DNA of 64,000 nucleotides from Flavobacterium eburneipallidum (GTDB lineage Bacteria > Bacteroidota > Bacteroidia > Flavobacteriales > Flavobacteriaceae), in assembly GCF_027111355.2 (NCBI RefSeq), contig NZ_CP114291.2, positions 2,542,001 to 2,606,000 of the forward strand, read 5' to 3'. A program made the position numbers and the translations under genes. Below are positions 57,305 through 64,000 of this stretch, piece by piece. Every line of letters starts with the position of its first letter. Positions within the stretch are counted from its first letter, which is position 1. The notes below the pieces were generated by a model. That model worked only from the letters and a program-made list of their open reading frames with translations. It did not search any database and had not been told where the DNA came from.

Positions 57305-58834
57305 TTATTCCCACTCAATGGTTGCAGGCGGTTTTGAACTGATGTCATACACCACTCTATTAACTCCTTTTACTTTATTGATAATATCATTTGATACTTT
57401 CATCAAGAAATCATAAGGCAAATGAACCCAGTCAGCCGTCATTCCGTCAGTAGATTCTACGGCACGAAGCGCAACCACTTTTTCGTAAGTACGCTCATCG
57501 CCCATTACTCCAACACTATTTACAGGAAGCAAAATAGCTCCTGCCTGCCAAACTTTATCATACAATCCCCAAGATTTTAATCCGTCGATAAAAACCTTAT
57601 CAACATCTTGTAAAATTTGTACTTTTTCTAAAGTAATATCACCTAAAATTCGAATAGACAATCCAGGTCCTGGAAAAGGATGTCTTCCTAATAATTCAGG
57701 ATCAATTCCTAAAGTTGCTCCTACTCTTCGCACTTCATCTTTGAAAAGCATACGCAAAGGTTCCACAATTTTTAATTTCATATAATCAGGCAAACCACCC
57801 ACATTATGGTGTGATTTGATGGTTGCCGATGGTCCTTTTACCGAAACCGATTCGATAACATCAGGATATATTGTTCCTTGGGCTAACCAAGTTACGTCTT
57901 CAATTTTATGTGATTCATCGTCAAAAACTTCGATAAAAGCATTTCCGATGGCTTTTCTTTTCAATTCTGGATCAGTAACTCCAGCCAAGGCATCGTAAAA
58001 ACGTTGCGAAGCATCGACTCCTTTTACGTTCAAGCCCATACCTTCGTATTGATCTAAAACCGATTGGAATTCATTCTTACGAAGCAATCCGTTGTTTACG
58101 AAAATACAATATAGATTTTTACCAATAGCTTTGTTTAACAAAACCGCTGCTACAGTTGAATCTACACCTCCTGAAAGACCTAAAACCACTTTATCATTTC
58201 CGATTTTTTCTTTCATTTCGGATACGATTTCTTCTACGAAAGCATTTGGAGTGAAATTTTGAGGAACTTCAGCAATTTTCACCAAGAAATTCTCCAACAT
58301 TTTGGATCCATCTGTAGAGTGAAACACTTCAGGATGGTATTGAATCGCATAAGTCGTTTCGCCGTCTATTTTGTATGCTGCGTATTCTACATCATGAGTA
58401 CTGGCTAATTTTACGCCATTTGTTGGCAAAGCTTTGATACTATCGCTGTGGCTCATCCAAACCTGGCTGTTCTCGGAAACTCCTTCAAAAAAAGTTTCGT
58501 CTTCTTTAATGTAAGACAAATTCGCTCTACCGTATTCTCTTGTATTAGAAGCTGCAACTTCACCTCCACTAAAATGGGCTAGATATTGCGCTCCGTAACA
58601 AACGGCAAGCATAGGTAGTTTTCCTCTAATTTGTGATAAATCTGGGTGTGGTGCATCTTCTCCTCTAACAGAAAAAGGACTTCCACCAAGAATTACCGCT
58701 TTATAACTTGATAAATCACTCGGAAAATGATTGTAAGGAAAAATTTCGCAGAAAATATTTAATTCGCGAACTCTTCGTGCAATAAGCTGTGTGTATTGCG
58801 ATCCGAAATCTAAAATAAGTACGTTGTGTTGCAT
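57305..58834 (-). CDS. guaA: GMP synthase (glutamine-hydrolysing)
   Basis: A 509-residue enzyme converting XMP to GMP. The class I glutaminase domain has the nucleophile C79 (AVCYGAQYL) with H167 and E169 (QYHPEVF). The ATP-pyrophosphatase PP-loop is LSGGVDST (220-227), and the C-terminal dimerisation domain ends at KPPATIEWE. The start [14 protein letters not shown] fits the family. A -7 element ends only four bases before the start codon, suggesting a leaderless mRNA. Confidence 0.96.
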   Translation of the reverse strand: MQHNVLILDFGSQYTQLIARRVRELNIFCEIFPYNHFPSDLSSYKAVILGGSPFSVRGEDAPHPDLSQIRGKLPMLAVCYGAQYLAHFSGGEVAASNTREYGRANLSYIKEDETFFEGVSENSQVWMSHSDSIKALPTNGVKLASTHDVEYAAYKIDGETTYAIQYHPEVFHSTDGSKMLENFLVKIAEVPQNFTPNAFVEEIVSEMKEKIGNDKVVLGLSGGVDSTVAAVLLNKAIGKNLYCIFVNNGLLRKNEFQSVLDQYEGMGLNVKGVDASQRFYDALAGVTDPELKRKAIGNAFIEVFDDESHKIEDVTWLAQGTIYPDVIESVSVKGPSATIKSHHNVGGLPDYMKLKIVEPLRMLFKDEVRRVGATLGIDPELLGRHPFPGPGLSIRILGDITLEKVQILQDVDKVFIDGLKSWGLYDKVWQAGAILLPVNSVGVMGDERTYEKVVALRAVESTDGMTADWVHLPYDFLMKVSNDIINKVKGVNRVVYDISSKPPATIEWE

Positions 58835-58838
58835 GCGA

Positions 58839-58846
58839 CAAAAATA
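58839..58846 (-). promoter_or_regulatory. -7 element adjacent to the guaA start (possible leaderless mRNA)
   Basis: Plus-strand CAAAAATA reads TATTTTTG on the minus strand, an exact TAnnTTTG match. Only TCGC separates it from the ATG at 58834. Initiation at the normal distance would begin at or within a few bases of the start codon. Confidence 0.5.
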
Positions 58847-58996
58847 CTTTATATAATTGGGATTGAAAAATTATTTTATTTTCGTTTTTACAAATTTATT
58901 TATTTTTTGCATAAAAGTTCTAATGTATCGTTATAGAACCAACAAGCTTGCTAACTTTGAAAAAATAAAACCAAGAAATCCTACTATTCGTATATC

Positions 58997-59012
58997 AAAA
59001 AAAAAAAAAAAA
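58997..59012 (+). repeat. 16-base poly-A tract before the lipoprotein start
   Basis: Sixteen consecutive A residues end seven bases upstream of the ATG at 59019, in the ribosome-binding region. Length variation by slippage could modulate translation initiation; this is inference. Confidence 0.75.
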
Positions 59013-59018
59013 CAATTT

Positions 59019-59546
59019 ATGAAATCTAAAATTTTTGCCCTAACCGTTGTTGCTGCCTTATTCTTTATCGCTTGCAGCACCATTGACGATTTATTATCTT
59101 TTACTATTTCGAATGAAACTAGCATTCAGATTAAAAGCAACACCCTAGTCAATTTACCTACCGATGTTGTTATGCCTGATGTTACAACTAACTCCTCAAA
59201 CGAATTCAAAAATAACCGAACAGAGGCTAATTTAGTCAAAGATGTAAAATTGAAATCGCTAAATATTAGTATAACCAATCCAGAAGGAGAAAATTTTTCG
59301 TTCTTGAAATCAATTCATATTTATATCTCAACAAATGACACTAACGAGATTGAAATTGCCCATCAAGATAATATCAATTCAACAGCAAGTAGTATCGATT
59401 TGATTTGTACCAATGAAAAACTTGACCAATATATCAAAGCCGTTAGTTACAAAATCAGAACGAAAGTTACCTTAAAAGAAACGGTATCACAAGATGTTAC
59501 TGTAAAATCAAATATGAAATTTAGAGTTACTGCTGATCCTTTTTAA
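59019..59546 (+). CDS. Hypothetical lipoprotein
   Basis: A 175-residue protein starting at MKSKIFALTVVAALFFIACS (59019); the longer open frame upstream from 58857 has a poly-Lys stretch created by the poly-A tract and is not likely coding. The lipobox is FFIACS. The mature part is beta-rich and rich in Thr, Asn and Ser, with no family recognised. It is divergent from guaA. Confidence 0.7.
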   Translation: MKSKIFALTVVAALFFIACSTIDDLLSFTISNETSIQIKSNTLVNLPTDVVMPDVTTNSSNEFKNNRTEANLVKDVKLKSLNISITNPEGENFSFLKSIHIYISTNDTNEIEIAHQDNINSTASSIDLICTNEKLDQYIKAVSYKIRTKVTLKETVSQDVTVKSNMKFRVTADPF

Positions 59547-59568
59547 GGTTTGTTTTCCTTTTTTTTTA

Positions 59569-59630
59569 ACCATTAAGTTCATTTAAAAAAAGAATACAAG
59601 TCTTCATTTTTTAAATGAACTTAATGGTTT
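59569..59630. repeat. Perfect 23-base-pair inverted repeat
   Basis: The arms 59569-59591 and 59608-59630 are perfect complements (AACCATTAAGTTCATTT...), with a 16-base loop. The hairpin lies between convergent genes. It could serve as a bidirectional terminator, but no clean U-tract follows, and it may be another dispersed repeat. Confidence 0.85.
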
Positions 59631-59706
59631 AAATGTTTTTATAGGATACAAAATGTTGTTCAAAAAATCATTAAAACGGGTATAACTTGTGACTAGTTAT
59701 ATCTTA

Positions 59707-60621
59707 TTACAAACCTAAATTAGGCAACACAAAAGATTTCGTGTTGGGATGCAACCTGATCCATAATCCAGGATTTGTATTGAATTGCAGTAATGCTTCC
59801 TCTTTATTTGAACTCAATTTAGTTTGAAGCACGTTGGCATAGGTTTTAATTTTAGCTGGAGCAGAATCGGCATCTACAACAGACTGAACGATTTTTTTGG
59901 CTTGTAAAATCGCAGCTGGTCCTAAAGTGAGAATAGATTCAGCAGATCGACATTCTTTTTCATCGGCTTCATTCACTAGGCTTCCACCTGCTTTAAACTT
60001 ACTGATGTGATGCTCCAAAATACTGCTCGATATGGGGATTATCCCAGCAATATGATGATGCTGCGCTCCAGAAAAAGGTTTAATATAAGCCAAATGCGAG
60101 GCTTGATTTTCTTCTGGACCATGACCAATAAAAAAAATATCCAAACCACCTAATTCCTCCAATTTAGTCAAATAGGCTACAAGTGCCGACTCTAAATCTT
60201 TGGTGTCTGTTTGCATGGGTGTAAAGCTTTTTATCTTTTTGAAAAAGGCATCTCCCAAAATACGCTCAAAATCTCTAACAAAACTGAAACCATTATTCAT
60301 ACTTAAAGGCGCAAGTGCATCTTGAGTAAACACATTCAAACGAGCCAATAACTCATCCTCTTGCGTTGATTGAGCCAATTCTCCCAACAAACGGTGCAAT
60401 TCTTGAGCACCTCTCCCACCAAGAAGCGCAATATTAATATCGCCTTCTTTTAATTTTGCAGTGTCGTAAAGTTCATTCAACATCGCTTGACCTACTTCTG
60501 CTTCTGTGTTAAGAACTGTGGGTGTTATGCCATAATCAGTAAAATTAAATTCTTGGTCGCTCGTTTGAGACAACCATATTGTATTGTTGTCTTCGTATCT
60601 TGTAAATGGGGAGTTGTTCAT
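59707..60621 (-). CDS. NagB/6-phosphogluconolactonase-fold protein with degenerate active site
   Basis: A 304-residue protein of the glucosamine-6-phosphate isomerase/6-phosphogluconolactonase superfamily: INIALLGGRGAQELHRLL (phosphate loop region), GLDIFFIGHGPEENQAS (162-175) and ILTLGPAAILQAKKIV. In active homologues the last but one reads G-x-G-P-D-G-H; here it is G166-H-G-P169-E-E-N172, so the catalytic Asp and His are changed. The DER motif region also reads TQDALAP (99-105). It may have a new substrate or be a non-catalytic binder. Confidence 0.75.
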   Translation of the reverse strand: MNNSPFTRYEDNNTIWLSQTSDQEFNFTDYGITPTVLNTEAEVGQAMLNELYDTAKLKEGDINIALLGGRGAQELHRLLGELAQSTQEDELLARLNVFTQDALAPLSMNNGFSFVRDFERILGDAFFKKIKSFTPMQTDTKDLESALVAYLTKLEELGGLDIFFIGHGPEENQASHLAYIKPFSGAQHHHIAGIIPISSSILEHHISKFKAGGSLVNEADEKECRSAESILTLGPAAILQAKKIVQSVVDADSAPAKIKTYANVLQTKLSSNKEEALLQFNTNPGLWIRLHPNTKSFVLPNLGL

Positions 60622-60776
60622 GTTTATTGTGATTATAGTATTATTGTCTTGGTAATAAAGTGGGTTTGGTAGTAAATTAATGCTTATTTTGGATTTGCGA
60701 AATGATTTAAATACAAAACTATTTTTAAATTAAGTCAATTGTCCAAATCCGTTGTAGTAGTTATTGACTTTAGTGT

Positions 60777-61520
60777 TTACACATAGTATTTGAGCACATA
60801 TTCAATGAACCAATTTGGTAGTTCAGTAGGTTCAACTATTAAAGACAAATGTTTTTCTTCTATTTTAGCTATTAGATTAAATTGTTCACTAGAATTATCA
60901 AATAAAAAACATTTATCAACATTTTCAATCATTTGTATTAGATTATTTAAGGTGTTATAATAACGACTAGAAATTTTATCAGGATTAACATCGTGCCCTC
61001 CCTTTCCAACTCTATTTTCAACTCTAGATACGTTAACTTCTGGATCATCAATACAAATGAAGTATAAATAAGTTTTATAACCTTTTTGTTTTGCTTCCTT
61101 TATTTCGTCAATTTTAGAAGGGTGACTCATTACAGTTTCAAAACAAAAATCAATTTTCTGTTCTTGTAAATAATGCCTTAAAAATGCACTGATAAGAGCA
61201 CCTTCATAACTGTGGGTGTCTTTTTCAATATCTACTATAATATTTTCTTTTAGGGAGAAATCTATTTTATGATGATCATCATTAGATTTTTTGATAAGAG
61301 AAATTGCTCTTTCTGTTTTTAAAAAATTATCTAAATCGTTTTGAGTAAGGTTTAAATTAAATTCACTTAAATCAATAAATCCTTTAGTCGATAATTCTTT
61401 TTCTATTAAATCTGCATTAAGAAAAATTCCAGAATTATATTTTTTTGAAAATGAATCAAAAAGTGTACTTTTTCCAGAACCATTTGGTCCAGCAAATATT
61501 CTTAATCTTGATTCAGACAT
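60777..61520 (-). CDS. Zeta-toxin-like P-loop kinase
   Basis: A 247-residue P-loop protein with an early Walker A motif, GPNGSGKST (11-19), and FLNADLIEKEL typical of the zeta toxin/AAA kinase family, which includes UDP-N-acetylglucosamine kinases that poison cell-wall synthesis. The gene starts one base after the stop of a 91-residue basic protein gene, an arrangement like toxin-antitoxin operons. Its role as a toxin is inferred. Confidence 0.78.
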   Translation of the reverse strand: MSESRLRIFAGPNGSGKSTLFDSFSKKYNSGIFLNADLIEKELSTKGFIDLSEFNLNLTQNDLDNFLKTERAISLIKKSNDDHHKIDFSLKENIIVDIEKDTHSYEGALISAFLRHYLQEQKIDFCFETVMSHPSKIDEIKEAKQKGYKTYLYFICIDDPEVNVSRVENRVGKGGHDVNPDKISSRYYNTLNNLIQMIENVDKCFLFDNSSEQFNLIAKIEEKHLSLIVEPTELPNWFIEYVLKYYV

Positions 61521-61521
61521 A

Positions 61522-61797
61522 TTATTTTCTTTCTAAAATCATTCCTTTTCTCAAAGAAGATATGTCAATCGTTGGTTTCGAAATATTTCTTAAAACCTTG
61601 GTTGACCGATCAGGATTAATTGCAATAATTTGATGATTTCGAATTACTTTGATTGTAAGACCTAATGCTATTGAACTTCTAACCGCTTTTGATGATGCAA
61701 TTTTTGCAGAGTCTAATAATATAGCATCTTCTTTAGAAGAAAAAAAAGTACTTCTTCTCTTGATTCCAACTTTAATATGTTTTCTCTTGTTTTTCAT
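61522..61797 (-). CDS. Small basic protein, putative antitoxin partner
   Basis: A 91-residue protein from the ATG at 61795-61797 (MKNKRKHIKVGIKRRS); the longer reading begins with TTG. It is rich in Lys and Arg at the N-terminus, ending in DISSLRKGMILERK. It is placed directly before the zeta-like kinase gene with a one-base gap, as expected for the first gene of a toxin-antitoxin pair. No known antitoxin family was recognised. Confidence 0.65.
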   Translation of the reverse strand: MKNKRKHIKVGIKRRSTFFSSKEDAILLDSAKIASSKAVRSSIALGLTIKVIRNHQIIAINPDRSTKVLRNISKPTIDISSLRKGMILERK

Positions 61798-61860
61798 AAA
61801 ATGCAACTTTAATTCAAAGATATGAAATTAAGTGAAGAGTTAATTGTAAAGGGGCAAAAT

Positions 61861-62012
61861 GTTACTGCTAACGTTAGTTTGTAACGTTTTGTGGCTTTGC
61901 GAGGTTGCGAACTTCGGAACTAATTATTTTCTGTTAAAGATAAAATTTCTTGCGAAACGTGAACGTGAACTTACAACAAAATTCGCGATTGCGAGAAACG
62001 GCTGTTGTTAGC
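61861..62012 (-). other. attC-like recombination site (candidate integron cassette end)
   Basis: On the minus strand the region begins with GCTAAC (62007-62012), whose TAA is the stop codon of the upstream gene, and ends with GTTAGCAGTAAC (61861-61872). These are inverted core-like ends of about 152 bases, with partial inner complementarity (GCGA-rich). The start of the gene's unit is marked by a related core, GTTGGCGGCAAG (62508-62519). This is the layout of an integron cassette, but no integrase is present and the core is not the classical GTTRRRY. Confidence 0.4.
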
Positions 62013-62487
62013 TGCTGGCTTTGTAGGTTCTAATTAGCTTACTTTCGGTTCTATTTTGAATTACATTCTTTTCAACTTTTGTCCACGGCATTCTCCACCT
62101 TTCGTAACCAGTATAAATTGTTTCCCAATCCAATCCATTTAGCTTTTGTAGCAACGTCTTGTATACTTTATCACCATTTACAAATTGTAAAATTCTATAT
62201 TCACCATTGATTAATCCAATCACACTTTGGTAGAATTTGTCTACTAGCTCTTCGGAATCTGCGGAAAAAAATTGACACCAAATGTAAGCGGTTGCTAGAT
62301 GAAGTTCATCTTCATTTTGTAAATTTAAATTAATTTCAAAGTCAACTCCATCTTGTTTCGGTATATCCATAGATAAGTCAACATGTTCATCATCATAATT
62401 TATTATCATTTTCAGTTCAGGAAAATGATTTTGGATTTCTTTAAACTTCTCTTCTGCTATTTTAAAACATCTTGATTTTGTGGTCAT
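62008..62487 (-). CDS. Hypothetical protein in a cassette-like unit
   Basis: A 159-residue soluble protein starting at MTTKSRCFKIAEEKFKEIQN (62487); the open frame continues upstream to 62679 but that part lies across the putative cassette boundary and is not convincing. It is acidic and aromatic (YTGYERWRMPWTKVEK near the C-terminus) and of no recognised family. The start is 20 bases after the boundary core GTTGGCGGCAAG, and the stop lies inside the GCTAAC core. Orphan proteins of this type are common in integron cassettes. Confidence 0.6.
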   Translation of the reverse strand: MTTKSRCFKIAEEKFKEIQNHFPELKMIINYDDEHVDLSMDIPKQDGVDFEINLNLQNEDELHLATAYIWCQFFSADSEELVDKFYQSVIGLINGEYRILQFVNGDKVYKTLLQKLNGLDWETIYTGYERWRMPWTKVEKNVIQNRTESKLIRTYKASS

Positions 62488-62856
62488 TGTATTGTTTCGT
62501 GTTAAAGCTTGCCGCCAACTTGCATATAGGTCTGACTCAATAAGACTTATCAACCCAAAATTGGATCGCTTTGTCTGATAAAAATCAGGTTTATTTATTT
62601 TCAAATATAGGATATTTATTTCATTAATCGCCAAATGGACTTTTAATTTATTACAAACTTTTCGTACTAATACAAACATCTATTTAAGTAATCAAACTGA
62701 TATTATCTCCCAACAATTCTTGTATGTATCTAAAAAATTCAAAATTATCTTTTCTGAACCTACTCACAATCCCACCCCTATATCCTTTCCTTCCTATAAC
62801 TTCCCTAACTTTGCAAACAGGATTTATAAATCCGAGCGATTAGGAAATCAAAAATC
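62488..62856. other. Intergenic region with cassette boundary; no further gene seen
   Basis: The gap of about 370 bases contains the core GTTGGCGGCAAG (minus strand, 62508-62519). An open frame upstream of 62487 runs to 62679 without a convincing start. I see no terminator or -7 element with good spacing before the monooxygenase start at 62857. Confidence 0.5.
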
Positions 62857-64000
62857 ATGTTAGATAAAAAAGCAGTAAATAAAGAGAATAGCTGGACAGT
62901 TTGCCCCCAATGTCAGGGACGTGGCAAAAAAAGTCGAGGGCTCACCAACAAAGCGAAACTTCGTTATCAAGCAGCCGTTGAGGAATTCGAAAAAACCAAT
63001 GGCGAAGGGATAGCACCTGTTCCTCCAGTTGGTCATCAACACAGTTGTTTGAATTGTTCGGGTTCTGGATTGATTGCTGCTGAAAATCCTCCTTTCGCAG
63101 ATACAGAAAAATATCCTCATGTTGCTATTATCGGTGGTGGTATAGGAGGTGTTGCACTTGCGGTGGCATGTTTGCACCGTGGCATTCCTTTTACACTTTA
63201 TGAACGGGATACTAATTTCGAAGCCCGCTCTCAAGGCTATGGACTTACGTTGCAACAAGCCAGTAAAGCGATGGATGGATTTGGGATTTTTACTTTAAAA
63301 GATGGAGTGGTTTCTACCAAACATATTGTTCATACGACAGACGGAAAAATAATTGGCGAATGGGGCATTCGAAAATGGTTGCAAACCGATACCAAAAACT
63401 TTCAAAAACGAACCAATGTGCATATCGCTAGACAATCTTTGCGTTTAGCATTATTGGAACAACTCGGCGGTCAGGATAAAATAGAATGGGGACACCAACT
63501 AGTTGATTTTAAAAAATCAGATAATGGTGCTGTTGATTTGAGTTTTCAAGTCAATGGCAAAATTAATCGCGCCAAAGCAGATCTTGTCGTAGGTGCTGAT
63601 GGTATTCGGAGTTCGGTTCGCCAATTGCTCATTGGTGACGCTGTTAGTCCTTTGCGTTATTTGGGTTGCATTGTTATATTGGGAATTTGCCCGTTGACTG
63701 CTTTAGAAAATGTTGAAAGTTCTTTACTCGATTCCGCCACCGTATTTCAAACCGCCAATGGCAACGAACGAATTTATATGATGCCTTACACGTCAGATTC
63801 GATTATGTGGCAATTAAGTTTTCCCATGCTGGAAGAAGAAGCAAAAGCCTTAAGTGCCAAAGGACCGAAAGCACTCAAAGAAGAAGCTTGCCGAAGAACC
63901 CAATGGCACGATCCTATACCGCAAATTCTAATGGCAACTTTGGAAACGCAGATTTCAGGTTATCCTGTTTATGACCGAGAATTACTCACTTCTGAATTGA
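62857..64000 (+). CDS. FAD-dependent monooxygenase with DnaJ-like zinc-finger N-terminus (runs off right edge)
   Basis: About 381 residues are present. Two CxxCxGxG motifs, CPQCQGRG (about 15-22) and CLNCSGSG (about 65-72), form a DnaJ-type zinc-binding pair. The FAD-dependent aromatic hydroxylase (PHBH/TetX-like) fold follows: GGGIGGVALAVA (about 93-104), the ERD/FEARSQGYGLTL region, and ADLVVGADGIRSSVRQ near residues 242-257. The start ATG at 62857 begins MLDKKAVNKEN. It is a monooxygenase for an unknown substrate; the zinc finger is an unusual addition. Confidence 0.85.
   Translation, partial: MLDKKAVNKENSWTVCPQCQGRGKKSRGLTNKAKLRYQAAVEEFEKTNGEGIAPVPPVGHQHSCLNCSGSGLIAAENPPFADTEKYPHVAIIGGGIGGVALAVACLHRGIPFTLYERDTNFEARSQGYGLTLQQASKAMDGFGIFTLKDGVVSTKHIVHTTDGKIIGEWGIRKWLQTDTKNFQKRTNVHIARQSLRLALLEQLGGQDKIEWGHQLVDFKKSDNGAVDLSFQVNGKINRAKADLVVGADGIRSSVRQLLIGDAVSPLRYLGCIVILGICPLTALENVESSLLDSATVFQTANGNERIYMMPYTSDSIMWQLSFPMLEEEAKALSAKGPKALKEEACRRTQWHDPIPQILMATLETQISGYPVYDRELLTSEL

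Noticed and set aside
58857..59018. N-terminal extension of the lipoprotein gene at 59019.
   Set aside because: It would contain a poly-Lys stretch from the poly-A tract and would place the lipobox 55 residues inside the protein.
62488..62679. N-terminal extension of the gene at 62008.
   Set aside because: It crosses the cassette boundary core and lacks features of a protein start; the ATG at 62487 is better placed.
62860..63258. Open frame of 132 codons on the minus strand.
   Set aside because: It is the antisense shadow of the monooxygenase gene, whose plus-strand protein has clear FAD motifs.

Overview
The window is AT-rich chromosomal DNA from a member of the Bacteroidota, most likely Flavobacterium or a close relative. 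The evidence is a C-terminal type IX secretion (T9SS) sorting domain on a pectate-lyase-like protein, TonB-dependent receptors with N-terminal carboxypeptidase-regulatory-like domains, a receptor paired with a DUF4249 lipoprotein, a DUF6660 protein next to a receptor, BatA-type and DUF6146/DUF6787 proteins, a monomeric NADP isocitrate dehydrogenase, a cyclophilin-FKBP fusion, and many start regions preceded by the Bacteroidota -7 element TAnnTTTG. I see no rRNA, tRNA, CRISPR array, prophage or complete insertion sequence.

Layout. 0-6 kb (minus strand): the start of a TonB receptor that leaves the window on the left, a Cys/His-rich DUF6660 protein, and a membrane/Fe-S redox pair (dicluster ferredoxin-membrane protein plus CCG-domain protein) behind an MCE/MlaD lipid-transport protein and a secreted amidase. 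6-9.3 kb (plus): LptD-like outer-membrane protein and RidA. 9.4-15 kb (minus): topoisomerase IV parE and parC, separated by a MntA-HepT toxin-antitoxin pair, a nuclease-like gene remnant and an array of five hairpins. 15-17.5 kb: TIGR02117 protein, FMN reductase, YchF. 17.7-21.6 kb: a TonB receptor and a regulatory-domain protein, both ending in near-identical terminators. 21.8-26.2 kb: ferredoxin, divergent acyl-CoA reductase, serC, serA, DUF937. 26.3-30.6 kb: small membrane proteins, LolD-like ATPase, polytopic membrane protein, TIGR02757 protein. 30.8-36 kb: T9SS pectate-lyase-like protein, lipoprotein serine protease, DEAD-box helicase. 36-44 kb: lactonase, Bro-N protein, BatA protein, a dihydroorotase-like protein lacking its metal ligands, esterase, MBL hydrolase. 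44-54 kb: conserved unknown protein, rplS, icd, TonB/DUF4249 pair, cupin, dual immunophilin, cytochrome c lipoprotein. 54-59 kb: DUF3820, OsmC, LysM/PBP1 protein, guaA. 59-64 kb: lipoprotein, degenerate sugar-phosphate isomerase/lactonase, zeta-like toxin with a small partner, a possible integron-like single-gene cassette, and a flavin monooxygenase with a DnaJ-like zinc-finger N-terminus that leaves the window on the right.

Most of the window is housekeeping and envelope biology. The accessory signals are at 12.1-13.1 kb and 60.7-62.5 kb. Intergenic gaps also hold at least two families of dispersed inverted repeats (CACGAAT-arm elements and CAGTAATCAGTG hairpins). The most interesting candidates are the cassette-like unit at 61861-62519, the hairpin array and nuclease remnant between parE and parC, and three enzyme-fold proteins whose key active-site residues are altered.
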